A DNA stretch of 64,000 bases from JAFDBW01 sp963825575 (GTDB lineage Bacteria; Desulfobacterota; Desulfuromonadia; Desulfuromonadales; BM103): contig CAWGUB010000006.1 in the NCBI GenBank assembly GCA_963825575.1, positions 62,001-126,000 on the forward strand, in the 5' to 3' direction. Of this stretch, positions 17,196-25,216 are shown one piece after another (the first letter of the stretch is position 1; each line of letters starts with the position of its first letter). The notes beneath the pieces were generated by a model. It was not told where the DNA came from, did no database searches, and saw only the letters and a list, made by a program, of their open reading frames with translations. The position numbers and the translations under genes were made by a program.

Positions 17196-17537
17196 GGTGA
17201 GAATTTTCCCTACATATCAGGCTCTTGGAGTGAAACGACGTCAGTCTAGGGGAGTGGCGCACCAGAGTCAAATCCTTTCCCGTGTGAGCTTGCCGGTAGC
17301 AGTGATATCAATACCATTGGAGTTGCGACCTCACAAAGAGGACCTTTTGTGCCACGAAGCCACCAAGACCCGAAGAAACCATGGTCTTCCTGATTATTAA
17401 ACCATCAGACTAAGGGTTATTATGTTTCTATGGAAATCACTTTCTTAGTGCCTTCGAGTCTTCGTGGCTAATCATGTTTTTGGTTGTGGGTTAGTTGATA
17501 TATATTTGTACTGGAGTAACTTTTTCTTGGAGATGAA
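17196..17537. other. intergenic region with inverted GCCACGAAG repeats
   Basis: Between the divergent RNase J and sfsA genes. It carries the divergent promoters and, at 17351-17474, facing copies of a CACGAAG-type repeat (separate entry). No open frame with a start signal is apparent. Confidence 0.4.
17351..17474. repeat. inverted pair of GCCACGAAG repeats
   Basis: GCCACGAAGCCACCAAGACC at 17351-17370 faces CTTCGAGTCTTCGTGGC at about 17454-17470. The arms can pair imperfectly, bracketing an AT-rich 80-base centre. Repeats of this CACGAAGNCACGAAG style are scattered in many environmental bacterial genomes, without known function. Confidence 0.5.
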
Positions 17538-18230
17538 ATGCAACTACCCCAACCTTTGACTGAAGGACGACTGATCAAGCGTTACAAGCGCTTCCTCGCG
17601 GATGTAGAGCTTGCTGACGGAAGCGTGGTGACAGCACATACGCCGAATACCGGCAGCATGCAGCAGTGCGCGGTGCCCGGTCACAACGTCCTTCTATCGC
17701 AGAGCGCCAACCCGCAACGCAAGTTGGCCTGGTCGTGGGAACTGGTGGAGGTCAACGGCCATTGGGTTGATATCAACACCCATCGTGCCAACCGGGTTGT
17801 CGAAGAGGCTTTACGTAATAACCAAATCGATGGTTTGCATGGCTATGTCGTGCGGCCCGAGTTCCCGTATGCCGACAGTCGCATCGATTTCATGCTCGAA
17901 GGCCACGGCGAAAAGGTGTTGCTGGAAGTCAAAAATGTCACCCTGTGCTGTGCGGAGGCGGTGGCCTGTTTCCCCGATGCCGTCACCATGCGCGGCCAGA
18001 AGCACCTGCGTGACCTGATGACAGCGATTAACGATGGCTGGCGGGCGGTGATCTTTTTCCTTGTGCAGCGCGATGAGGCGGAAGCCTTTGCTCCGGCCGA
18101 CCACATCGACCCAGAATACGGTCGACTGCTCAGAAAGGCAGTCGGATGTGGGGTCGAAGTCATGGTGTACAGGACCATGATCAATCGTCAACAGTCTTGT
18201 GTGGGCACGTCCTTGCAACTATTATTGTGA
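17538..18230 (+). CDS. sfsA: SfsA family DNA/RNA nuclease-like protein
   Basis: A 230-residue SfsA protein. It starts QLPQPLTEGRLIKRYKRFLA, with GRLIKRYKRFLADVEL and TPNTGSM in the N-terminal OB-like half and SRIDFMLEGHGEKVLLEVKNVTL (about 113-136) as the PD-(D/E)xK-like active-site strand. SfsA was named for stimulating sugar fermentation in E. coli; the family binds DNA and members have been reported as nucleases. GGAG precedes the ATG. It is the first plus-strand gene after the RNase J divergence, followed by guaC 100 bases on. Confidence 0.93.
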   Translation: MQLPQPLTEGRLIKRYKRFLADVELADGSVVTAHTPNTGSMQQCAVPGHNVLLSQSANPQRKLAWSWELVEVNGHWVDINTHRANRVVEEALRNNQIDGLHGYVVRPEFPYADSRIDFMLEGHGEKVLLEVKNVTLCCAEAVACFPDAVTMRGQKHLRDLMTAINDGWRAVIFFLVQRDEAEAFAPADHIDPEYGRLLRKAVGCGVEVMVYRTMINRQQSCVGTSLQLLL

Positions 18231-18330
18231 TGCTTTGTTATAATGCCGGTGTCACGATTCGCAACTGTTGCTGTCGGGGCAAAAAAATTGAGTTTGATCA
18301 AAGCTTTGCCATTGGAAAGGATAAACCCTT

Positions 18331-19371
18331 ATGCGTGTAGAAACTGATTTGAAGATCGGCTTCAAGGACGTGCTGATCCGCCCCAAACGCTCGACCCTGA
18401 AAAGCCGGGCTCTGGTGGAGCTGGACCGGACCTTTGTGTTCCTCCACAGCAAGATGCAGTGGAGCGGGGTGCCGATTATTGCTGCCAATATGGATACGGT
18501 CGGAACTTTCGAGGTTGCCGAGGCCCTTGCCGAGCACCGGATGCTCTGTGCGGTTCACAAGCATTACAGCCTGGAAGAGTGGCGGGCCTTTGTCGAACGG
18601 CAGAAGGGTGATGATATCTTTGTTCGGATCATGGTCAGCATCGGGGTCATGGATGAGGATTTCGAAAAACTGGCGCAGATCATGGCTCAGCATCCGGAGT
18701 TGCAATTCATCTGTATCGATGTTGCCAACGGTTACGCCGAATCGTTCGCCGAATACGTCGAGAGGGTACGGCAAGCTTACCCTGAAAAGACCATAATTGC
18801 CGGCAACGTGGTTACCGGCGAGATGGTGGAGCAATTGCTGCTGTCGGGTGCGGATATCGTCAAGGTCGGGATCGGACCGGGTTCGGTCTGTACCACCCGG
18901 GTCAAGACCGGGGTCGGCTACCCGCAACTGTCTGCCGTCATCGAGTGTGCCGATGCCGCTCACGGTCTCGGTGGCCGGATCATCTCGGATGGCGGTTGCG
19001 CCGCTGCCGGGGACGTGGCGAAGGCGTTTGGCGGCGGGGCCGATTTTGTCATGCTGGGCGGCATGTTCGCCGGCCACGATGAAAGCGGTGGTCAGCTGGT
19101 ACAGCGCGACGGCCAGCACTACAAGCTCTTCTACGGCATGAGCTCGGACACCGCCATGAAAAAGCACGCCGGCATGGTAGCCGATTACCGCGCCTCGGAA
19201 GGCAAGACTGTTGAAGTCCCCTACCGCGGCCCGATCGACGAGACGGTCAAGGATATCCTCGGCGGGTTGCGCTCGACCTGTACTTACGTCGGCGCCTCGG
19301 CGCTGCGTGAGCTGTCAAAGCGGACAACGTTCATCCGGGTCATGGAGCAGGAAAACCGGACTTTCGGTTGA
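18331..19371 (+). CDS. guaC: GMP reductase
   Basis: A 346-residue GMP reductase of the E. coli/eukaryotic GuaC type. FKDVLIRPKRSTLKSRALVE begins the barrel, VKVGIGPGSVCTTRVKTGVG (about 182-200) holds the catalytic cysteine, and SDGGCAAAGDVAKAFGGGADFVMLGGMFAGH follows. A large CBS insertion typical of IMP dehydrogenase is absent. It reduces GMP to IMP with NADPH and release of ammonia, feeding guanine nucleotides back to adenine. AAAGGA lies upstream of the ATG; a TATAAT at 18239-18244 suggests its own promoter. Confidence 0.95.
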   Translation: MRVETDLKIGFKDVLIRPKRSTLKSRALVELDRTFVFLHSKMQWSGVPIIAANMDTVGTFEVAEALAEHRMLCAVHKHYSLEEWRAFVERQKGDDIFVRIMVSIGVMDEDFEKLAQIMAQHPELQFICIDVANGYAESFAEYVERVRQAYPEKTIIAGNVVTGEMVEQLLLSGADIVKVGIGPGSVCTTRVKTGVGYPQLSAVIECADAAHGLGGRIISDGGCAAAGDVAKAFGGGADFVMLGGMFAGHDESGGQLVQRDGQHYKLFYGMSSDTAMKKHAGMVADYRASEGKTVEVPYRGPIDETVKDILGGLRSTCTYVGASALRELSKRTTFIRVMEQENRTFG

Positions 19372-19397
19372 GCGCCTGATTCAGTCAACGCAGCGGA

Positions 19398-19733
19398 TCA
19401 GGACTCCGCCAGCTGACTCCTGCGACGCTGCAAAGGCCACCCGGCAAGCAGTGTTGCATGTGCCGCATGGTGGTGTTCGACGTCTTCGCCAAGCTCACGG
19501 AACTTCATTCTGATGAAGTGCACTGAAGCGGCCCAGATAAGTCCGACCACCCAGATCCACCAGCTGAATACGACGTTGACGCCGGCGAGAACTGCAATGC
19601 AAGAGGCCAGCACGGCAGCAAATGCATAAGGCAGGACGTAGTAGCAGAAGAACCCAATGACAAAACCGGCGATTGGCAGGACGACAGCGAAGAGCAGAAA
19701 CGCGAAAATGACCATGAAAAGAAACCCATCCAT
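19398..19733 (-). CDS. small membrane protein under a GEMM-type riboswitch
   Basis: A protein of 111 residues from the ATG at 19733, preceded by GGAGG with good spacing. An in-frame extension to 19829 runs through the terminator and is unlikely. Three hydrophobic segments (about residues 3-22, MVIFAFLLFAVVLPIAGFVI; 30-49, LPYAFAAVLASCIAVLAGVN; and 53-70, WIWVVGLIWAASVHFI) are followed by a charged tail with His-rich EDVEHHHAAH. The family is not recognised. Its long leader with aptamer and terminator (19795-19915) says that expression depends on a cyclic dinucleotide. Confidence 0.8.
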   Translation of the reverse strand: MDGFLFMVIFAFLLFAVVLPIAGFVIGFFCYYVLPYAFAAVLASCIAVLAGVNVVFSWWIWVVGLIWAASVHFIRMKFRELGEDVEHHHAAHATLLAGWPLQRRRSQLAES

Positions 19734-19794
19734 ATTTTCCTCCGTTCTAAAGGGTTTAACCTGGTTTGCTTGACCAAGCTCCTTTCCGTCCCCG

Positions 19795-19836
19795 GAAAAT
19801 AAATAAGCCGGGGCCAAAATTTTTGGCAACCCGGCT
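19795..19836 (-). terminator. riboswitch expression-platform terminator
   Basis: On the minus strand AGCCGGG (19836-19830) pairs with CCCGGCT (19812-19806), and inside it GCCAAAA pairs with TTTTGGC, giving a long stem followed by TATTTATTTT. The 5' arm, AGCCGGGTTGCC, is also the 3' strand of the aptamer. Ligand-bound aptamer and terminator are therefore mutually exclusive, which predicts that ligand switches the gene on. Confidence 0.75.
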
Positions 19837-19915
19837 GTCCGGTACTGGTTATGGAGGAGGGGCGGACCCTAGGCTTTCCGCGCCTACCTTACGATAGGGA
19901 TGGCTTTATCGTCAT
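19825..19915 (-). ncRNA. GEMM-I-like cyclic-dinucleotide riboswitch aptamer
   Basis: Read 5' to 3' on the minus strand: ACGATAAAGCCATCC, a P2 stem CCTATC-GTAA-GGTAGG closed by a GNRA tetraloop, CGCGGAAAGCC (consensus GACGCAAAGCC), a second hairpin region starting TAGGGTCCG, and the closing ACAGCCGGGTTGCC (consensus AGC-GGGGUUACC). The A matching A47 of the Vc2 c-di-GMP aptamer is kept. The base matching G20 is A, as in the GEMM-Ib variants of Geobacter that prefer 3',3'-cGAMP. The 5' strand of P1 deviates from consensus, so the call is by structure and core motifs, without a covariance-model score. Confidence 0.65.
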
Positions 19916-19926
19916 TTTATTGTGAA

Positions 19927-19954
19927 AGTATATATTTTTTATACAAGATGGCAA
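19927..19954 (-). promoter_or_regulatory. predicted sigma-70 promoter of the riboswitch transcript
   Basis: TTGCCA (19954-19949) and TATACT (19932-19927) on the minus strand are 16 bases apart. Transcription would begin about ten bases before the aptamer, which fits a leader-regulated transcript. Confidence 0.65.
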
Positions 19955-20086
19955 ATGGTTTTAATGTTAATTTTTTCAAATTTACCTTATGAATCAGTGC
20001 CTTATGGAATTTTTTCAGTCTAATCAGTAAATTACCGATGTATGTTTTTTACATACTGATACGGTTTTTTCAGGCAGGGATTAATT

Positions 20087-21331
20087 ATGCGGGCTGTCGG
20101 GCTGATTGTCGAATACAATCCATTTCACAATGGTCACCTGCATCACCTTCGGGAAAGCCTGCGGGTCACGGATGCCGAGGCCTCGGTTGCCGTCATGAGC
20201 GGCCACTTTCTGCAGCGTGGTGAACCGGCCCTGGTGGACAAATGGGTGCGCACCGAGATGGCCTTGGCCGCCGGTGTCGACCTGGTTCTCGAACTGCCGT
20301 TTGCGTTCGCCTGCAACAGTGCGCCGCACTTTGCCATGGGAGCGGTTCAGTCCCTGGATGCTCTCGGTGTCGTTGATACCGTCTGTTTTGGTAGCGAAGC
20401 CGGCGACGTGTGCATCCTGGACAAGCTCGCATCGGTGCTGGTCGAGATGCAGGGTGAGATCGAAGGCCTGACTGCCGCCCGCCTGCGTGACGGCGTCAAT
20501 TACCCGGCAGCCCGGTCGGAAGTTCTTGCCGGGCTCGTACCTGAAGTCCCCACAGAGATCCTGAATTCGCCTAACAATATCCTTGGCATCGAGTACCTCA
20601 AGGCGTTGCGTAGTACCGGTAGTCAGATAGAACCGTTCACCATCAAGCGTCTTGGAGCCGGTTACCATGACACCGATGTGACGGCTCAGGTGGCCAGCGC
20701 AACCGGGATTCGCAAATTGATTGCAGAAGGGGGGAATATTGATTCCCTGCTGCCTCAGCCTTGCCGGAAGATCCTGGATGAGGCGCTGCAGGCCGGCCGG
20801 AACCTTGATGCAGGGCGGCTTTTCACTGCCTTGCAGGCCCATCTGCTGCAGGAGCCGGAGACGTTCAGGGACATTTATCTGGTAGATGATGGCATCGACC
20901 GGCGGCTGGACCTTGCCGCACTGAAGGCGGACTGCTTTGACGAGATCGTATCAGAGATCAAGTCCAGGCAATGGACCATGACGCGCATCCAGAGGGTTTT
21001 GATGTACGTCTTATTGCAGGTCAAGGCCAGCCAAATGAAGGCATTTTTGCAGGCCGGTCCGCTTTATCTTCGCCTGCTGGGTAACTCGGAAAGAGGACAA
21101 AAGCTGCTGGCCCGGGCACGCAGGCGAAAAACCCTGCCGATTATCGCTGATCCGGCCAGGGCAACCAGCACGCTAAGCAAGTTCTACCGTTACAGGCCAG
21201 CGTCTCAGCAGCTTGCCGAAGAGATGCTGCATCTGGATTTACGTGCAACCCGGATTTACGGGCTTTTGCAGGGGGAACGTAGCGGAGCGTATCTCAACCA
21301 GGACTACTACCAACCGGTCCGGCAGGGGTGA
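20087..21331 (+). CDS. tmcAL: tRNA(Met) cytidine acetate ligase
   Basis: A 414-residue nucleotidyltransferase-fold protein. The N-terminus RAVGLIVEYNPFHNGHLHHL holds the HxGH ATP-binding motif (residues 15-18), and SGHFLQRGEPALVDKWVRTEMAL and NNILGIEYLKAL are also family hallmarks. TmcAL makes N4-acetylcytidine at the wobble position of elongator tRNA-Met, using acetate and ATP through an acetyl-AMP intermediate. E. coli uses the unrelated TmcA for this. Length agrees with Bacillus TmcAL. Confidence 0.93.
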   Translation: MRAVGLIVEYNPFHNGHLHHLRESLRVTDAEASVAVMSGHFLQRGEPALVDKWVRTEMALAAGVDLVLELPFAFACNSAPHFAMGAVQSLDALGVVDTVCFGSEAGDVCILDKLASVLVEMQGEIEGLTAARLRDGVNYPAARSEVLAGLVPEVPTEILNSPNNILGIEYLKALRSTGSQIEPFTIKRLGAGYHDTDVTAQVASATGIRKLIAEGGNIDSLLPQPCRKILDEALQAGRNLDAGRLFTALQAHLLQEPETFRDIYLVDDGIDRRLDLAALKADCFDEIVSEIKSRQWTMTRIQRVLMYVLLQVKASQMKAFLQAGPLYLRLLGNSERGQKLLARARRRKTLPIIADPARATSTLSKFYRYRPASQQLAEEMLHLDLRATRIYGLLQGERSGAYLNQDYYQPVRQG

Positions 21332-21348
21332 CGTCGCAGCCGGCCGGT

Positions 21349-22749
21349 TCAATCCTCCTGATCTGACTCGTCATGTCCAACCAGCGGTGTGTCCAGATCG
21401 GATTCCTGGAGGACGGTGGCAGGCAGCTGCTTGCGGCTTTTCACACCGAGTTCGATCAATGACTGTGCCCGCCCGACGAGATTGCCACGACCGCTGACCA
21501 GTTTGTTGTGGGCTCCGTCGTAAGCCTTGCGGGTGTTCTCGATCTGGTCGCCGACCCGTTCCAGATCGTTGACGAAACCAACGAACTTGTCATACAGGGC
21601 CCCGGCTCTGTCCGCTATCTCCAGCGCATTCTTGTTCTGATGTTCGTAACGCCAGATATTCTGGATCGTCCGCAGGGTCACCAGCAGAGTCGACGGGCTG
21701 ACGATCATGATGCTCTTGTCAAACGCCTTGCGGAAGATTTCATTGTCTTTTTCGATTGCCAGCATGAACGCGCTCTCGACTGGAATGAACATCAGGACGA
21801 AGTCGAGACTCTTCACCCCGGGCAGTTCGTCGTACTTTTTTGACTCAAGTCCCTTGAGGTGTGCATTGATCGAAACCAGATGGTCTCTGACAGCCTTGTC
21901 GCGCTCCCCGTCATTTTCGGCCCGGATATATTTTTCATAGGCGACCAGTGACACTTTGGAGTCGATGATGATGTCCTTCTCTTCCGGCAGGTGGACGATC
22001 ACGTCCGGTTTCAGGAGTTTGCCCTCAGCGTCCCTGAACCCTCCCTGGGAATCGTATTCGATCCCTTTGCGGAGACCTGACTCCTCGAGGATCCTTTCCA
22101 GGATGATTTCTCCCCAGGTCCCCTGGGTCTTGGTGTCGCCTTTCAAGGCCTTGGTCAGGTTTTCGGCGTCTTCGCCGAGCTTCTGGTTCAACTCCTGGAG
22201 ACGTTGGACTTCCTTGATCAACGAGTGGCGTTCCTTGCCCTCGCTGGCATAGGCTTCGTTGACCTGTTTTTCAAATGCGGTGATTTTCTCTTTAAAAGGG
22301 GTCAGGATCGTATCGAGATTGGCCCGGCTCTGCTCGGCGAAAGACTTGGTCTTGGCTTCGAAGATCTGGTTGGCCAGGTTTTCGAACTGGGTCTGCAGCT
22401 CTTTTTTGGCATCGTTGAGCACCTGGAGTTTTTCATCGGCGCTTTTCGCCTGCTCATGCAGTTCAGCGGCCATGCGTGACTTGTCACGTTCGAGCTCGGT
22501 GCGTAACTGGGTGAGCTCATCAAGCTTCGCTTCTTTACCCTTGAGTTCTGCTTCGAACCGCTGCAGGCGCGCATCCCTGCTGGCAAGGCGCTCTTCCAGG
22601 GTTGCCAGTTCTGTCGCGAGGTCCTGGCGACCTGCCTGCCGCGCTGCTTGCGTGCGGCTTTTGACCAGCAAAACGGCCGGGATGAACCCCAGGATAAAGC
22701 CAATGATCAGCGCGATGGCAAGCCAGATCAGGTCAGGTGAGGCGGTCAT
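21349..22749 (-). CDS. rmuC: DNA recombination protein RmuC
   Basis: The protein has 466 residues from the ATG at 22749, where GGAG precedes the start; the extra codons up to 22785 are probably not translated. One N-terminal membrane helix (LIWLAIALIIGFILGFIPAV) is followed by a long coiled coil (about 30-190) and a nuclease-like domain with ILEESGLRKGIEYDSQ, DVIVHLPEEKDIIIDSKVSL and FVLMFIPVESAF. RmuC limits inversions at short inverted repeats in E. coli and has been linked to anti-plasmid defence; biochemical detail is sparse. The tail of about 40 residues is acidic. Confidence 0.93.
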   Translation of the reverse strand: MTASPDLIWLAIALIIGFILGFIPAVLLVKSRTQAARQAGRQDLATELATLEERLASRDARLQRFEAELKGKEAKLDELTQLRTELERDKSRMAAELHEQAKSADEKLQVLNDAKKELQTQFENLANQIFEAKTKSFAEQSRANLDTILTPFKEKITAFEKQVNEAYASEGKERHSLIKEVQRLQELNQKLGEDAENLTKALKGDTKTQGTWGEIILERILEESGLRKGIEYDSQGGFRDAEGKLLKPDVIVHLPEEKDIIIDSKVSLVAYEKYIRAENDGERDKAVRDHLVSINAHLKGLESKKYDELPGVKSLDFVLMFIPVESAFMLAIEKDNEIFRKAFDKSIMIVSPSTLLVTLRTIQNIWRYEHQNKNALEIADRAGALYDKFVGFVNDLERVGDQIENTRKAYDGAHNKLVSGRGNLVGRAQSLIELGVKSRKQLPATVLQESDLDTPLVGHDESDQED

Positions 22750-22894
22750 GGCAGACTCCGTTAGCAATAGATACGTGACAAGCAAAGATAACAGTACCGC
22801 AAGGAGCCTGCAAGAGGGGTGTGACAGGATAATTCACAGCATCGCAGGATGTTGTGAATTGTCGGGGTATGTCGAGCCAGGGTGTGGCGAAAGG

Positions 22895-23071
22895 TCAGGA
22901 CTGGCAGTACTGTCGAAGATCCTGGGTAAAGAGCTCAAGGCCGGTTTTGGTTATGCGTCCAGGTGTCTGGCAGGTCGTGCAGATCTGGCGCTTGCCGGGG
23001 GCAAAATCCTGGAAGTTGAGGGACAGGGTCTGATGGCATTGCGGGCATTCATAACGAATTTGCAGATTCAT
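22895..23071 (-). CDS. 58-residue zinc-ribbon protein
   Basis: A short frame from the ATG at 23071 to TGA at 22895, with AGGAG six bases upstream of the start. It reads MNLQIRYECPQCHQTLSLNF and continues with RQICTTCQTPGRI and a C-terminal CQS, giving two CxxC knuckles 21 residues apart, typical of a small zinc ribbon. It lies between rmuC and the aldolase-family gene on the same strand. Its role is unknown; similar ribbons serve as nucleic-acid or protein-binding adaptors. Confidence 0.75.
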   Translation of the reverse strand: MNLQIRYECPQCHQTLSLNFQDFAPGKRQICTTCQTPGRITKTGLELFTQDLRQYCQS

Positions 23072-23194
23072 GATCAGCTCCTATTTAAGTTTTAATCTTA
23101 GCGGACGCTAATCATGCCAGATGTTAAATCTGCAATGCAAGCAAAATCCGCATTAATCGTGGAGAAGGATTAAGATAGGGACATTCAGGGGAAC

Positions 23195-23836
23195 TTAACC
23201 GGACTGCAGGGCACGGGAGAGGGTTTCGATGACCAGTTCGCCCGTAGCCTGTGCCGAAGGGCCGTAGGCGAGGATACCGTCCTGATGGCCCGCCATAACC
23301 AGCAGCCCCGGTTTTTTAATGTCGTGGCTCTGTGCCAGGCTCAGGATCTCTGCTGCTATTTCCGGCGTGCCATAATCAGCGGCAGGGTGGGTACTGGGCA
23401 GGTTGAGCCTGGTCCGTTGTTTAAATATATCCGGGCTGTGCAGGTGCATGACCCAGAGGACCTCCGGGGCACACCGGTAAAGAATCCCGTGTGAAAGGGC
23501 TTCTGAGGACGGCTTGACCTGCCCGGTTGCTTTCAGGTGATTCGTCTCAGGATTGCATGCGAGGACGGTTGCGTAATCTTCCGGCCGCAAGGCCTGCAGG
23601 TGACCGGTCTGGGTGCCGCTGATTACGAAGGCATCACCGTCCTGACCCGGCAGGCGTCGGCTCAGGTTGCCGAAGCCGTAACCATCGTAGCGCTGCGGGT
23701 CCTGTCCAAGCAGGCCGCATTCCCGGAAAACGGCCCGCCACGCATTCAACTCGGCAAGAAGTTCTTCGGCCGGTGCCGGACCCTCTGCAAAGTCGAGCTG
23801 GAACTTGATGACGCCTTCACGGGTTGCTGCCACCAT
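23195..23836 (-). CDS. class II aldolase/adducin-family protein
   Basis: A 213-residue class II aldolase fold. YGFGNLSRRLPG and FVISGTQTGHL are the substrate-phosphate loops, SSEALSHGILYR holds the position of the catalytic acid, and WVMHLHSPD (about 128-136) has the HxH zinc pair with a further histidine in MAGHQDGI. Known members are fuculose- or ribulose-phosphate aldolases or epimerases and methylthioribulose-phosphate dehydratase. The substrate here is not decided; the divergence of the acid position leaves activity uncertain. It follows the Dabb gene by nine bases. Confidence 0.82.
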   Translation of the reverse strand: MVAATREGVIKFQLDFAEGPAPAEELLAELNAWRAVFRECGLLGQDPQRYDGYGFGNLSRRLPGQDGDAFVISGTQTGHLQALRPEDYATVLACNPETNHLKATGQVKPSSEALSHGILYRCAPEVLWVMHLHSPDIFKQRTRLNLPSTHPAADYGTPEIAAEILSLAQSHDIKKPGLLVMAGHQDGILAYGPSAQATGELVIETLSRALQSG

Positions 23837-23845
23837 GCGATCTGG

Positions 23846-24136
23846 TCAGCCTGCGAAATCAACTGCAATGACACTCGAGCAAATCGCCTTGACGTGGGCC
23901 ACGACCTTCTGATGTTCGGGGTGGACCTGGTAGCGCTGCAGGGCGTCAAGGTCATCGAAGCTGGAGATCAGGCCGAAGTCGTAAGACCGTTCGGAGCGCA
24001 AGACATCGGCGCCGAAGCGGAACTCGCGGATTTCATCGATCTGTTGCGGCAACCCGCCCAGGCCGTCGGCAAGTTGTTGGATTTCGGTCGGAGTCGTCTC
24101 CGGCTTGAATTTGAAAAAAACCACATGTGTAATCAT
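23846..24136 (-). CDS. Dabb (stress-responsive A/B barrel) domain protein
   Basis: The protein has 96 residues from the ATG at 24136 with GGAG upstream; the upstream extension to 24229 overlaps the TM2 gene and has no coding character. ITHVVFFKFKPETTPTEIQQ at the start, RSYDFGLISSFDDLDALQRY in the middle and HPEHQKVVAHVK near the end are typical of the Dabb ferredoxin-like dimeric barrel. Family members include small cyclases, and many are of unknown function. Tight spacing to the TM2 and aldolase genes suggests one transcript. Confidence 0.88.
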   Translation of the reverse strand: MITHVVFFKFKPETTPTEIQQLADGLGGLPQQIDEIREFRFGADVLRSERSYDFGLISSFDDLDALQRYQVHPEHQKVVAHVKAICSSVIAVDFAG

Positions 24137-24155
24137 TGTCTGCTCCGTAATCTGT

Positions 24156-24542
24156 TCATCTATTGAGTTCGGACAACTGGTCATTGAGCGTCCAGTAGTC
24201 ATAGATGTAGCCGATGCCGAACAGGCCAACGGTCAAAAGGTAAAGAATGCCGGTCAGCCACTTGCCCATGTACATGCGGTGTATGCCGAACAGGCCGAGG
24301 AACGTCAGCAATATCCAGGCGACATTGTAGTCGAAGGGGCCTGCGGTGAAGCGCAGGTCAGCGTCGCGGTCCATGCCGGGAATCAGGAAAAGATCGATCA
24401 GCCAGCCGATCAGAAAAAGCCCCAGGGTAAAGAAGTAGATTGTCCCGGAGATCGGCCGGCCATAGTAGAAGCGGTGCGCACCGGTAAAGCCGAACAGCCA
24501 GAGGAGGTAGCCGATCAGGGGTGTGTGGGTGTCTTGCTGCAT
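24156..24542 (-). CDS. TM2-domain membrane protein
   Basis: A protein of 128 residues from the ATG at 24542 (MQQDTHTPLIGYLLWLF), with GGAG nine bases upstream. It has two helical-hairpin repeats: GYLLWLFGFTGAHRFYYGRP and LGLFLIGWLIDLF, then LLTFLGLFGIHRMYMGKW and LLTVGLFGIGYIYDYWTLN. Each has the G-x-HR(F/M)Y-G motif of TM2 domains, so this is a tandem TM2 protein. Function of bacterial TM2 proteins is not established. Confidence 0.88.
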   Translation of the reverse strand: MQQDTHTPLIGYLLWLFGFTGAHRFYYGRPISGTIYFFTLGLFLIGWLIDLFLIPGMDRDADLRFTAGPFDYNVAWILLTFLGLFGIHRMYMGKWLTGILYLLTVGLFGIGYIYDYWTLNDQLSELNR

Positions 24543-24558
24543 TTGCAGGGCTCCCATG

Positions 24559-25032
24559 TCAACGCTCAGGCACCAGGTCAAAAGCGTCTAGAATCGTGCG
24601 AGTTGTTGAATTCAACTGGATGACTTTTTCTCCAACCTGGATGATCTCCGAGCCGACCGGTGGCGGTGGCAGGCGCTTTAGAAGGATGTCTGGCAGACTC
24701 TTCCCCTGGCGGTAGACTTGGTAGTCAAGGCTTTGGCCAGGCTCGACTTTTTTTTGCCATCCTGGTGGCAACGGCTTGCCGCGTGCAACTTTTTTCTGCA
24801 ACCCGGGCGGAAGGTCCTTGTCTTGCGGCTCTGAAGTCGTACGTTTCTCGCCGAGCAGGTAAGCACGAATCAGGTTGCGCTCTGCCGGACTGAACGCCTT
24901 TCCTCTGTCCAGGGTGCCCTGCTCGAGAGCTGATTCATCGGTTGCTTTGTGTTGCCTGTCTTTTTTCGATTTTGCCTGAACCGGCATGGACAAGACCAGC
25001 GTGATAATAACAAGGACGGTAGTGCGCCACAT
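24559..25032 (-). CDS. exported CigR/RcnB-like LPPG-repeat protein
   Basis: A protein of 157 residues from the ATG at 25032, with AAGGAGAG just upstream. Residues 1-20 (MWRTTVLVIITLVLSMPVQA) form a signal peptide ending in an AxA-like site. The mature part has the repeated LPPGLQKKVARGKPLPPGWQ stretch and a C-terminal strand GSEIIQVGEKVIQLNSTTRTI, as in RcnB/CigR-like periplasmic proteins. Such proteins help metal homeostasis or act as anti-virulence regulators in Salmonella; neither is shown for this one. It starts the minus-strand series that runs down to rmuC. Confidence 0.7.
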   Translation of the reverse strand: MWRTTVLVIITLVLSMPVQAKSKKDRQHKATDESALEQGTLDRGKAFSPAERNLIRAYLLGEKRTTSEPQDKDLPPGLQKKVARGKPLPPGWQKKVEPGQSLDYQVYRQGKSLPDILLKRLPPPPVGSEIIQVGEKVIQLNSTTRTILDAFDLVPER

Positions 25033-25216
25033 GCTTCTCTCCTTGAAGGGCCCTATGATTAGGTGCAGTTTGAATGGCATGCTGCATTCGTAGCCTCTTC
25101 ACTCTAATACATTTTGCCACACCTGTCACCAAATGCGCAGATGTGACAGCCTTGAACCTATAGGGTATATTTACAACTCGCCTGTTCGGGAGCATTCCCC
25201 TGACCCGGAGACAATC

